From contig CAKQDL010000004.1 of the NCBI GenBank assembly GCA_934229395.1, positions 1-63,337 of the forward strand: a DNA stretch of 63,337 nt, given 5' to 3'. Below are positions 18,393-26,305 of the stretch, in pieces; positions within the stretch are counted from its first letter, which is position 1; each line of letters starts with the position of its first letter. Below the pieces are notes generated by a model, which did not search any database, was not told where the DNA came from, and was given only the letters and a program-made list of their open reading frames with translations. Position numbers and translations under genes: made by a program. This DNA comes from an uncultured Peptococcaceae bacterium. Lineage in GTDB: Bacteria; Bacillota; Peptococcia; Peptococcales; Peptococcaceae.

Positions 18393-19082
18393 CTATCCCT
18401 TTGCCAACGGTATGGTGCGTGCCACTTGCACCAAGGTACCAGCCTCGCTGCGTCCGCTCAAGGTCACCTCAAGGCTATAAATATCCTCATCCAAGGCGCA
18501 GGCCTGGCCATGCTTATTTTTGTAACGCACCCTCATGGCCACCTCTTCATCAATGGCACCCACAAGATAATCGCATACGCTTTCTCGGCGCGCGCCACTG
18601 TGATTAGAATCACTTCGCGTACGGTATAGCGTCATGCTCATATTTGGCCGCTCGCTGGGGCTGTCGCTCACAAGCGCAGCACTCGGCACGTCCACCTCAT
18701 AAATCACCAGGCCATCTTTGCGCACATTGTCGAGGTCGGCACAAAGCAAGCGCAGGGCTGGCGACCATGTGGTGTCTGATAAGTTGTTGCCCATCCTTTG
18801 CCAATGCTCTACGTCCACATCCTTGGCCAAACGCACGTCGACCTCGATGGTGTCCATGGCATCGGTGAGCTGGCTTTTGATGTGGGCCTCCTCTTCTCCG
18901 GCGCTCATCATCCCCAGGGCTGCTGTGAGGCCGCGCGCCAAGAGGGCGATGAGGATGGCCGAGATAGCCAGCACCACCAAGAGCTCTATGAGCGTAAAGC
19001 CGGCGCGCTTAGCCGTCCTTCGCCTGGCAGAGGATAAAGTGGTGGCTTTCGCGCCATTTTGTATTTTCCACAGTAAGCACAT
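18393..19082 (-). CDS. Type IV prepilin-like protein, ComGF/GspJ-like size
   Basis: About 229 residues with an N-terminal prepilin signal: a basic leader ending KRAG, then FTLIELLVVLAISAILIALL, with the cleavage Gly and the Glu at position 5 of the mature protein. The mature protein would be about 200 residues. The start is uncertain: no ATG, GTG or TTG lies between ATG 19082 and the cleavage site. ATG 19082 has GGAGG nine bases upstream but lies inside the preceding prepilin gene, giving a 74-base overlap and a longer than usual leader of about 27 residues. Confidence 0.75.
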   Translation of the reverse strand: MCLLWKIQNGAKATTLSSARRRTAKRAGFTLIELLVVLAISAILIALLARGLTAALGMMSAGEEEAHIKSQLTDAMDTIEVDVRLAKDVDVEHWQRMGNNLSDTTWSPALRLLCADLDNVRKDGLVIYEVDVPSAALVSDSPSERPNMSMTLYRTRSDSNHSGARRESVCDYLVGAIDEEVAMRVRYKNKHGQACALDEDIYSLEVTLSGRSEAGTLVQVARTIPLAKG

Positions 19083-19341
19083 AAGCGTCATCCTCCATGC
19101 TCGTCTTGTAACGCCATGCACCTTCCAAGGTGCCCTCTTTTTCTTCAGGTGGCGCTGCCTCTAGCTCTACAATGAGCGCCGAAACTGCTTGCGTCATGGC
19201 TTCATCCTCGCCTTGGCGCGCCTTCACTTGGTTGGTATCCGAAAAAGCGCGCAGCATCACAACAAAGCAAAGGGCGATGATGCACAGGCACACCAAGGTT
19301 TCTAGGAGGGTCATGCCCTGTTTTTGTCTAAGCTTGGTCAC
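19009..19341 (-). CDS. Type IV prepilin-like protein, GspI/ComGE-like size
   Basis: 110 residues starting with GTG 19341. The prepilin signal is QG then MTLLETLVCLCIIALCFVV, with Glu at mature position 5. The GTG lies 14 bases inside the previous gene and has GGGGGTGG six bases before it. Minor pilins of this size prime pilus assembly. Cleavage needs a prepilin peptidase, which is not encoded in this window. Confidence 0.8.
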   Translation of the reverse strand: MTKLRQKQGMTLLETLVCLCIIALCFVVMLRAFSDTNQVKARQGEDEAMTQAVSALIVELEAAPPEEKEGTLEGAWRYKTSMEDDAYVLTVENTKWRESHHFILCQAKDG

Positions 19342-19801
19342 TTTTTCCCACCCCCACGCGCACGCGTCCCAAATTGTTCACCACAACGGTGCGCTTTTGA
19401 CTGCCAAGACGCAGCGTCAACGTGCATTTATAGTAGGCTGTGCCGCGCGGCTTAAAAATAATTTGTCCGCCAAAGGACGAGGCTGAAATCGTCATGCGTT
19501 CGTTTAAAAGGTCCCGCTTCTTGCTTTCGGTGGTGCCGTTTTTCTTCACACTGAGGCTGTAACCATCGCCTTGGCTTTTAAAGCTCGCATCTTCACCGCT
19601 AGCCCGCGCCTGGGCCTTGAGCCAACGCAAATCCTCTTCAATGATGTAGGCCTGTTCACTCAAAAGCTCGCGGTCGTAAATGGCCGCAAGACGCGGTACG
19701 GCCATCGCCAAAACAAGGCCCATGATGGTCAAGACCACCAAAAGCTCCAAGAGGCTAAAACCCTTAGGATAATTTTTCCGCTCTAAAATCGCCTTTTTCA
19801 T
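19328..19801 (-). CDS. Type IV prepilin-like protein, GspH/FimT/ComGD-like
   Basis: 157 residues: leader ending PKG, then FSLLELLVVLTIMGLVLAMA, a long N-terminal helix and a C-terminal beta-rich part (about 95-150). This fits the GspH/FimT minor pseudopilins. ATG 19801 lies 38 bases inside the major prepilin gene and has GGGAGA upstream. It overlaps the next prepilin by 14 bases. Confidence 0.82.
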   Translation of the reverse strand: MKKAILERKNYPKGFSLLELLVVLTIMGLVLAMAVPRLAAIYDRELLSEQAYIIEEDLRWLKAQARASGEDASFKSQGDGYSLSVKKNGTTESKKRDLLNERMTISASSFGGQIIFKPRGTAYYKCTLTLRLGSQKRTVVVNNLGRVRVGVGKSDQA

Positions 19802-20129
19802 AGATGCTTTCTCCCTTTGCCAGCCACGCGCGCACCTGGCCGTTTTCCACCTCCACCTTGTAGGTGTAGCCCTCGATGGGGCTTTCTAGCCTTTCTTTGA
19901 GGCAGCCAGAGCACACGAGGGTCTCTTGGTCATTGGCACTTTGCGTAGGGTAACGGCTGGCGTACATCTCGCCGCCCGACACAAGAATTTGCAAATCCGT
20001 TTCTATTGCAAGCGCGCGCGCCTCGCTCACGCGCCCTGTGAGCTTCACACTCACCACGCTCATGAGAATGGCGATGATGCACAAAACCACCACCAGCTCT
20101 AAGAGGCTAAAGCCCTTTCTCTTTTTCAT
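19764..20129 (-). CDS. Major-type prepilin (PilA/GspG/ComGC-like)
   Basis: 121 residues with the shortest leader of the set, MKKRKG, then FSLLELVVVLCIIAILMS. The mature part contains a Cys pair (CSGC) and is small, as in GspG or ComGC. It is the first of four prepilins after the platform gene, and AGGAGG precedes its start, so it is probably the most highly expressed. Whether it forms a long pilus or a short pseudopilus for DNA uptake cannot be told here. Confidence 0.85.
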   Translation of the reverse strand: MKKRKGFSLLELVVVLCIIAILMSVVSVKLTGRVSEARALAIETDLQILVSGGEMYASRYPTQSANDQETLVCSGCLKERLESPIEGYTYKVEVENGQVRAWLAKGESIYEKGDFRAEKLS

Positions 20130-20138
20130 TTTGTCCTC

Positions 20139-21326
20139 CTATTGGTGCAACATCACCTGATACGAATCGAGCACCGGCAAAAAGAGGCCCATGGCCATGA
20201 GCAAAATCACCACACCTAGGCCCACCACAGACAGAGGTTCTAAGAGGCGAAGGGCCATAGACGTTTGCTCAAAGAGGATTTTTTCGTAATACTCGGCCGA
20301 TGCGATCAAGGCTTGGGGCATTTTTCCCACGCGCTCGCTGTTGGCCAAAACACCCTTGGCGAGGTTGGGCACAAAGTCGGCCGCCGCTATGGCCGCCGAA
20401 AGCTTACTGCCACGCGCCACAGCCTCCTTGATGGCCACAACCTCGCTGGCAAAAAGGCCCTTGTCAAAATAGGCGCAAAGCTCTTCTAAGGCCACACCCG
20501 CCGACACGCCAGAGCGCAAAAATTGGCCAAAGAGGCGCGCGAATGGCACATAAACCGTCAGCGTTGCCACCACGCGCAAGGGGCGAAGCCGCATAACAAA
20601 CGTCTTTGCGGCGTGCGCACACTCTGCTCTGTTTATAACTATAAGCGCGCCCAAAGCCACACCAAGCCCCAAAAGAAGCCAACCATAGGCCACAAGAAAA
20701 TCCTGCACCGTCAAAAAGAAGCGCATCATCACCGGTAGCTCTGTGCCAAGCTCCATAAATTGCCGTGCCAAAACAGGCATCACCACAAGCACAAGCAAAA
20801 GCCCCACCAACATCACGGCGCCAAGGACCATCACCGGATACATAAGCTCCTGAGCGAGGCGCTTTTTGAGAGTCTCCTGCCTTTGGAGATACTCGGCCAT
20901 TTCGCCCAATACCACGGCCAAGCGCCCCTGCCGTTCGCCAATGGCAAGCCAATGCGAGAGCATCGGCGTCATGGTCTTTTCGCTCGCAAAGGCTTCAGAA
21001 AAAGACAGGCCACGCAGCATACCGCGCTCGAGCCTTTTTAAAAGGGCGTTGTAACTGGCCGGTTGGCTCTCATCCTGCATATAATGCAAGGCCTCAAGGA
21101 GGGACACTCCGCCTTCTAGGACCATGGCGAGCTGCGACAAAAGGATGGCCAAATCGTGGGTCTTTATTTTCTCTCGCCTCTCTAAAACAGAAAAGGCCAC
21201 AATATGTACCGGCACCACATCCTCGCTTGCCAAAAGGGCGCAAAGGTCCAGCCTGTCCTCGGCCTCTCTTTTGCGCAACCGCAAACGCGCGCCCTCATCC
21301 AAATAGGTATAAAGATAAATGCCCAT
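20139..21326 (-). CDS. Type IV pilus/type II secretion inner-membrane platform protein (PilC/GspF family)
   Basis: 395 residues with the two-fold GspF architecture. Two cytoplasmic helical bundles (about 60-160 and 260-350) alternate with three membrane helices near 165-190, 205-230 and 365-390. LSQLAMVLEGGVSLLEAL and FGQFLRSGVSAGVALEEL are the repeated family motif. It holds the pilin-extracting platform that the ATPase rotates. It starts one base after the ATPase stop. Confidence 0.92.
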   Translation of the reverse strand: MGIYLYTYLDEGARLRLRKREAEDRLDLCALLASEDVVPVHIVAFSVLERREKIKTHDLAILLSQLAMVLEGGVSLLEALHYMQDESQPASYNALLKRLERGMLRGLSFSEAFASEKTMTPMLSHWLAIGERQGRLAVVLGEMAEYLQRQETLKKRLAQELMYPVMVLGAVMLVGLLLVLVVMPVLARQFMELGTELPVMMRFFLTVQDFLVAYGWLLLGLGVALGALIVINRAECAHAAKTFVMRLRPLRVVATLTVYVPFARLFGQFLRSGVSAGVALEELCAYFDKGLFASEVVAIKEAVARGSKLSAAIAAADFVPNLAKGVLANSERVGKMPQALIASAEYYEKILFEQTSMALRLLEPLSVVGLGVVILLMAMGLFLPVLDSYQVMLHQ

Positions 21327-21327
21327 G

Positions 21328-22848
21328 CTACCGCGCCTCCCCTCTTAGGAGGCCTTTTTGCATGGCATCGTGTGCCAGTGTCACAAAGCCCTTTTTAATG
21401 GCCCCCTCGCGCATCTCGGCACTGCTTTTGCCCTCTGCGATGGCCTGGGCTGCGCTTTCATCAAGGGCCCATAGCTCAAGGGCCGCTGTGCGTCCATGCG
21501 TCCCACTACCCATGCAGCCGGCGCAGCAAACGCCATCTACCATCCCCGTGCCACCGCAAACATCGCAAGGCTTTGGATAAAGACGGCTCGCCACCACCAA
21601 ACGCAGCACAGTGGCAATCATAATGTCACTCAGGCCCAAATCGCGCAAACGGCTCACGGCCCCTTGGGCGTCAAAGCTGTGCAGGGTGGCCAGCACCAAA
21701 TGGCCACTTAGAGCAGCACGCGCCGCCATTTCCACGGTTTCGGCGTCGCGCAATTCGCCCACAGCCATCACGTCTGGATCGGCGCGGAGCATCCCGCGGA
21801 GACCGCGCGCAAAATTCAGCCCACTTTTTTCGTTGACCTGCATCTGCTCCACGCCCTCCACCACCGCTTCAATGGGGTCCTCAATGGTATAAACAAGGGC
21901 GCCCTCAAAGGCTAGGGCAGACAGGCAGGCATAGAGGCTGGTCGTTTTGCCGCTGTTTGTGGGGCCCGTAAAGAGCACCAAGCCCTCGCGCTTTTGGAGG
22001 ACCTTCTGCACAAGGTCTTCCTGCTCCTTTAAAAAACCAAGCTCCGCCAGCTCAGTCAAGCGTTTTTCCTCTGGGAGGACACGAATGACCATTTTTTCGC
22101 CTTCGTAAAGAGGCATGGTAGAAAGGCGCAAATTGTAGCCCTTGCCCTTGTAGCGCAGCCTCACATGACCATCCTGAGGGAGCCTGTGCTCAGCAATATC
22201 CATTTCGCCCAAGAGCTTGAGCTTGTTTAAAAGCCCCTCGCTTTGGTTTAATGGAAGCCTTGCATAGGCACAGCGTTCGCCCGAGAGGCGAAAATCAATC
22301 TGCCACTGCTTTTTATTTGGCGCTAGGTGAATATCCGTAGCCTCTTGTGCCAGTGCATCTGCAAGGAGCTGGCCAATGAGGGCATCCACACTTCCGGCGC
22401 CCGCCTTTAGATACGTTTCGAGATCCTCGATTTTTTCCGCCTCAGCCAAATAGCCAAAGCCCATCCCCAAGCGCTCGCTTAAAAGCGCTGTCTGCACGTC
22501 CTCGCTGTCGGTGATGTATAAGGGCAGTTCGCCAAAATGCGCCTGATAAAGCGCTCTTTCCTCCCTTGTTGGCGGGCGCAGACAAACCATAGCGCGCCCT
22601 GCGTCAACTGAAAAAAGAGCCCACTTAGGCGCATCCTCTAATAGTTGTGGCTTGGCTCTCCAGCTTGGAGAAAAGGCAAGATAAGGCACAGAAAAAAAAC
22701 CCTCTACCACCGCAAGCGCATCTTCCATAGATAAAGCATTGATGGCGAGCCAGTCGCCCAGGCGCAGCATCGGCGTGCATTTGGCCCCTTCCTTCACAAC
22801 GCCACGTGCGTGCAACATTTCTAGCAAATTTTCTGATACGAGCCCCAT
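21328..22848 (-). CDS. Type IV pilus/type II secretion assembly ATPase (PilB/GspE family)
   Basis: 506-residue cytoplasmic ATPase and first gene of the pilus operon. An MshEN-like N-terminal region (1-150) is followed by the N2 domain with ATDIHLAP at about 170-177, Walker A GPTNSGKT at 295-302, the Asp box around 323, Walker B MAVGELRD at 361-368 and the His box SGHLVLATLH at 381-390. A zinc-binding Cys set CxxC (428, 431) and CxxC (442, 445) is present as in GspE. ATG 22848 is preceded by AAAGGAGG. PilT is absent, so active retraction is not supported by this locus. Confidence 0.93.
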   Translation of the reverse strand: MGLVSENLLEMLHARGVVKEGAKCTPMLRLGDWLAINALSMEDALAVVEGFFSVPYLAFSPSWRAKPQLLEDAPKWALFSVDAGRAMVCLRPPTREERALYQAHFGELPLYITDSEDVQTALLSERLGMGFGYLAEAEKIEDLETYLKAGAGSVDALIGQLLADALAQEATDIHLAPNKKQWQIDFRLSGERCAYARLPLNQSEGLLNKLKLLGEMDIAEHRLPQDGHVRLRYKGKGYNLRLSTMPLYEGEKMVIRVLPEEKRLTELAELGFLKEQEDLVQKVLQKREGLVLFTGPTNSGKTTSLYACLSALAFEGALVYTIEDPIEAVVEGVEQMQVNEKSGLNFARGLRGMLRADPDVMAVGELRDAETVEMAARAALSGHLVLATLHSFDAQGAVSRLRDLGLSDIMIATVLRLVVASRLYPKPCDVCGGTGMVDGVCCAGCMGSGTHGRTAALELWALDESAAQAIAEGKSSAEMREGAIKKGFVTLAHDAMQKGLLRGEAR

Positions 22849-22966
22849 TGTGTCCCCCTCCTTTGTTACCCTTATTATACAGCCTAGATTTCTCACCATC
22901 CACATAAAAACGTCATCTTGTCAAACTATTTTGACGTTTGTGCCGATTCTTGGCGCCACTTTTTTC

Positions 22967-22995
22967 TTGCGGCGCTTTGTGGGGGGCTGTATACT
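22967..22995 (+). promoter_or_regulatory. Sigma-A-type promoter of the MetE-C-like gene
   Basis: TTGCGG (22967-22972) and TATACT (22990-22995) are 17 bases apart, about 24 bases before the start at 23019. Upstream, AAACGTCA at about 22913 and TGACGTTT at about 22932 form an 8-bp inverted repeat that could be an operator; that part is a suggestion. Confidence 0.6.
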
Positions 22996-23018
22996 AAAAA
23001 CAGATAGGAGGTATAACT

Positions 23019-24122
23019 ATGCAAAATGTAAAATACGATATTGTTGGCTCCTTCCTTCGCCCAGAGGCTGTGAAGGATGCGCGCGCCAAGTTCAAAGCTG
23101 GCACCATCACCCGCGACGAACTCACCCAAGTTGAAAACGAAGCCATCCGTGACCTTGTACAAAAGGAAGTGGCTCACGGCCTCAAGTTTGTCACCGACGG
23201 CGAATTCCGCCGCAGATGGTGGCACCTCGATTGGCTCAAGGAATTTGACGGATTTTCCACCATCATCAAAACCAAGGAGCTCAACGGCATGGTCCACGAG
23301 CTCGAATACGGCTATGTGACCGGCCGTTTCTTCTACGACAAGGACAAGGTCCATCCAGAAATGCAGGCCTGGGAATTTTTGCGTGACGAGGCTGCAAAAT
23401 ACCCTGGCATCACCGCCAAAAAATGCATCTCCGGCCCAAACATGATTCTTATTGACCACATCCTGCAGCTCGGCAACAAAGAAACCCCTTACTATGGCGC
23501 CGACCTCGATGCCCTCATTACCGATATTGCCAAGGCCTACCAAGACGCCATCCGCGATTTCTATGACCACGGCTGCCGTTATTTGCAAATCGATGATACC
23601 TCCTGGACCTACCTCATTGACGACAACTTCCTCAAAAAGGTTGCTGCTCTAGGCTACACCCAAGACGAAGTCCTCGGCTGGTTCAAGCGCGTATCCACCG
23701 AAGCCCTCGACAACCGCCCAGAGGATATGACCATCGCCACCCATTTCTGCAAAGGCAACTTCAAGGGCAAGCCACTCTTCGCAGGCTTCTACGATGCCGT
23801 TGCGCCTGTGATTTCTTCCATTCCTTACGACATCTTCTTTGTAGAATACGACGACGAACGCTCCGGCTCCTTCGATCCATGGACGCCAATGAAGGACAAC
23901 GACGCCCTCTTCGTATGTGGCCTCATCTCCACCAAAAATCCAGTCTTAGAAGACAAGGCCATGCTTAAAGAGCGTTACGAAGCAGCCAAAAAAGTGGTGG
24001 GTGACCACATCGCCCTCTCACCACAATGCGGCTTCGCCTCTGTAGAAGAAGGCAACGCCATCGACGAAGACATCCAATGGAAAAAAATCGATCTCCTCGT
24101 AAGCTGCCAAGACTTTATCTAA
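23019..24122 (+). CDS. MetE C-terminal-domain-like methyltransferase (YxjG/YxjH type)
   Basis: 367-residue single-domain protein of the cobalamin-independent methionine synthase family. It lacks the N-terminal half of MetE. Zinc ligands are recognisable as H242 and C244 (THFCKGNF), Glu near 276 (FFVEYDDE) and C337 (SPQCGF). The methyl acceptor is probably a thiol such as homocysteine; the methyl donor of these short proteins is not settled. AGGAGG lies seven bases before the ATG. The gene is monocistronic, with its own promoter and a strong terminator. Confidence 0.9.
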   Translation: MQNVKYDIVGSFLRPEAVKDARAKFKAGTITRDELTQVENEAIRDLVQKEVAHGLKFVTDGEFRRRWWHLDWLKEFDGFSTIIKTKELNGMVHELEYGYVTGRFFYDKDKVHPEMQAWEFLRDEAAKYPGITAKKCISGPNMILIDHILQLGNKETPYYGADLDALITDIAKAYQDAIRDFYDHGCRYLQIDDTSWTYLIDDNFLKKVAALGYTQDEVLGWFKRVSTEALDNRPEDMTIATHFCKGNFKGKPLFAGFYDAVAPVISSIPYDIFFVEYDDERSGSFDPWTPMKDNDALFVCGLISTKNPVLEDKAMLKERYEAAKKVVGDHIALSPQCGFASVEEGNAIDEDIQWKKIDLLVSCQDFI

Positions 24123-24127
24123 AAAGC

Positions 24128-24178
24128 AAAACGCTCATTGTGTGTGGTGACCATTGCCACACACAATGAGCGTTTTTT
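24128..24178. terminator. Strong bidirectional intrinsic terminator
   Basis: A 20-bp perfect stem, AAAACGCTCATTGTGTGTGG paired with its complement, with a 9-nt loop and T-runs on both strands. It separates the methyltransferase gene from the convergent disrupted gene at 24184. Confidence 0.95.
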
Positions 24179-24183
24179 CTATG

Positions 24184-24618
24184 TTAGCTCCAGAAATTGA
24201 CTTCGATGGAAATTTCCTGCTCACCTTCTTTATCTGGGAAAGTGTAGGTATAGGTGTTGTTTACAAGGGGTTGCTGGGTGTTTTTGCCATTTACAAAGAT
24301 GAGCGCCTCTGGATGCTGGCCGCTATCTGGATAAAAGGTGAGGGTGACGGTGCGTTCCTTGCCGATATCCACAAATTGGGTTTACTTGCCGCTAGGCTCA
24401 AGGGCAAGCTTTGGCGCACTGTTGGCGGAGCCATAGGTCACTGCAACAGACCCGCCCTGCACATAGACCTTGTTTGGCTCATTGGCGTTCAAGGAAAAGG
24501 TTTCATCGCCTTGGCCACAGTTTAAACGCACCTGATTGCCACGCACGACAACGGCCTCAGAAAAATGCACACACAATCTGGTGCCTTCCTCAACAAAAGC
24601 TACGTCTACTTTTATCAT
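24184..24618 (-). pseudogene. Small beta-rich protein interrupted by an in-frame TAA
   Basis: Reading from ATG 24618, 78 residues end in a TAA at 24382-24384. The same frame continues with no further stop for 66 more residues to 24184. The distal part has a beta-strand pattern (RTVTLTFYPDSG, TYTYTFPDKEGEQEISIEV), so the two look like halves of one 145-residue protein. An AAA or CAA to TAA change would explain it. The first half could still be made. The gene lies 12 bases after the metalloprotease gene and just before a strong terminator. Function unknown. A TAA stop makes selenocysteine or pyrrolysine recoding unlikely. Confidence 0.6.
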
Positions 24619-24630
24619 GCCACACGCGCC

Positions 24631-25251
24631 TTATTTTTCAATCCAATAGGTGTGGATGCCGTAATTAAAAACGAGGGCATTTTTTTGCACCTGGCGCACC
24701 ACGTTGCGCACGTTGTAAAAATCGCCAATGCCACCAAAAACCATGGTCCACGCCAAAAGCATCCAAGCAATGGAGGCCGGCACACTAACCAAGGGCGCAT
24801 AGAGAAGCCAGAGCACAAAGGGCACAAAGCCTAGGAGGATGGCAGGCGCTAGGCTAAGCACAATAAAGCGCAGCTTGCTCACCCTGGCTGTGGTGTAAAT
24901 GAGGGCCGCCTGGGCGCCGTAAAACCAGATATCCACCGTCGTTTTAAGCGGGTAAAAGGCTGCGTGAATGAGCTCGTGCACCACAATGAGCACCATATAG
25001 AGCACAGAAGCAGCCACAATATAAAGCGTCACCTGGCCCAGACTTGTATCCGCGGCCCAGTTAAGACCTTTTATAAAGCGCACCACCGTAAGGAGCGCCA
25101 TCACCACAAATATTGGCGCTGTTTGGCGCATGGCATCTGCAAGCACCTCATCAAGGGTGCCACCTTCGTCCAAAATATGCGCATTTTCTGGCAAGTTCCC
25201 CTCCTCAAGCTGGGAAAAATCTTTCAGCATACCGCGAAAACGTATGGCCAT
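24631..25251 (-). CDS. DUF3267-like membrane zinc metalloprotease
   Basis: 206 residues with about four membrane helices (near 45-60, 72-92, 115-145 and 152-175). The zinc motif HELIH is at 92-96, placed in a membrane helix as in site-2-protease-like DUF3267 proteins. It is likely an intramembrane protease; the substrate is unknown. GGAGG precedes the start. It is divergent from the deacetylase-like gene and followed by the disrupted small gene, with which it probably shares a transcript. Confidence 0.78.
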   Translation of the reverse strand: MAIRFRGMLKDFSQLEEGNLPENAHILDEGGTLDEVLADAMRQTAPIFVVMALLTVVRFIKGLNWAADTSLGQVTLYIVAASVLYMVLIVVHELIHAAFYPLKTTVDIWFYGAQAALIYTTARVSKLRFIVLSLAPAILLGFVPFVLWLLYAPLVSVPASIAWMLLAWTMVFGGIGDFYNVRNVVRQVQKNALVFNYGIHTYWIEK

Positions 25252-25354
25252 TTCTCTCTCCTCCTACTTTTCTAGTGTTTGCAAATTTGTTATGATAAGG
25301 GGGTATAAAACCTATAGTATAGGACAAAAGAAATCTTGTAAAGGAGGAACAGCC

Positions 25355-26296
25355 ATGCTGAAGGCGCTTAGAAATTTTTTGATTGGCCTCATCTTCGGTG
25401 CGGTTGTTTTTTTTCTTGCGCTCCCCTATATGTTCTTCGATACGCCACCGTGGATTTATTACGCCGATGCGCTCAACGATCATCTGCGCACCACCCAGGA
25501 CACCAGACAGCTGGCGCGCTACTTTGACGATTCGGGACAGCATTTGCCGATTCTCACCTACCGCTATTTTGTGGAGGCCGACGAAGAGGGCAATCCTGTC
25601 GGTGGCGAGGGCATGACCCTCGAGCAGTTTGAGCGTCAAATGGAAACCCTGTACGACATTGGCTGCACCTTTATAGACAGTGCCACCCTCCTCGACTGTA
25701 TCGACAACAACAAGGCGCTGCCTGAGCGCGCTGTGCTCATTACCTTTGACGATTGCAGCTCAGACATTTACACCAAGGCCTTTCCAATTTTGAAAAAATA
25801 CAACATCCATGCCACGGTGAACGTCATCGGCTATTATATGGAGCACCGAAGCAACTACCACACGCCTTTGCTCACGCCTGAGCAGCTTTTTGAAATGCGC
25901 GACAGCGGGCTTATTGACTTACAAAGCGAAACCTTCTATTCTTATGTGACCATGCTCAACGAAGACGGTACCTTTACCTATCCGTTTTCCCAGCAAAAGC
26001 AAAACGAAAATTGGGACCAGTATTATAACCGCCTCACCAAGGACCTCTTGCGCAACAACATTAAAATTATGACCATACAAGGCGAGACGCCAGTGGCTCT
26101 GGCCTATCCGTATGGCGCGAGCAACGCCACAACCAGCCAAGCGATGGAAAGTGTGGGCCTGCGCTTGGGCTTTGATACGGCGTCCAACACCTGTATGCGC
26201 TTTGCCTACGGCGTGGATCCTTACCACTTACCGCGCTATGAAATGAACACCAACTTCAAATATATGAAAGACTTTTTACTATTTATCAATTCTTAA
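25355..26296 (+). CDS. Polysaccharide-deacetylase-like membrane-anchored protein with degenerate active site
   Basis: 313 residues: one N-terminal membrane helix (about 7-27) and an extracellular NodB-like domain. The fold is recognisable from LPILTY at 64-69, VLITFDD at 127-133 and LAYPYGASN near the C-terminus. The usual metal ligands are missing: where relatives have YH there is YR (R70), TFDDG is TFDDC (C134), and the QSHTxxxH motif reads QSETFYSY, with E192 and Y197 in place of the two histidines. Catalysis by the normal mechanism is therefore doubtful, and a binding role is possible. AAAGGAGG precedes ATG 25355; it is followed nine bases later by the EamA transporter gene. Confidence 0.8.
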   Translation: MLKALRNFLIGLIFGAVVFFLALPYMFFDTPPWIYYADALNDHLRTTQDTRQLARYFDDSGQHLPILTYRYFVEADEEGNPVGGEGMTLEQFERQMETLYDIGCTFIDSATLLDCIDNNKALPERAVLITFDDCSSDIYTKAFPILKKYNIHATVNVIGYYMEHRSNYHTPLLTPEQLFEMRDSGLIDLQSETFYSYVTMLNEDGTFTYPFSQQKQNENWDQYYNRLTKDLLRNNIKIMTIQGETPVALAYPYGASNATTSQAMESVGLRLGFDTASNTCMRFAYGVDPYHLPRYEMNTNFKYMKDFLLFINS

Positions 26297-26305
26297 GGAG
26301 CTATG

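Noticed and set aside
22849..23018. Riboswitch (SAM or cobalamin type) in front of the MetE-C-like gene
   Set aside because: The interval is short, has a normal promoter 24 bases before the start, and shows none of the conserved blocks of these riboswitches.
24373..24390. Stop-codon recoding in the split gene
   Set aside because: The stop is TAA, for which selenocysteine or pyrrolysine insertion is not known, and no structured element was recognised after it.
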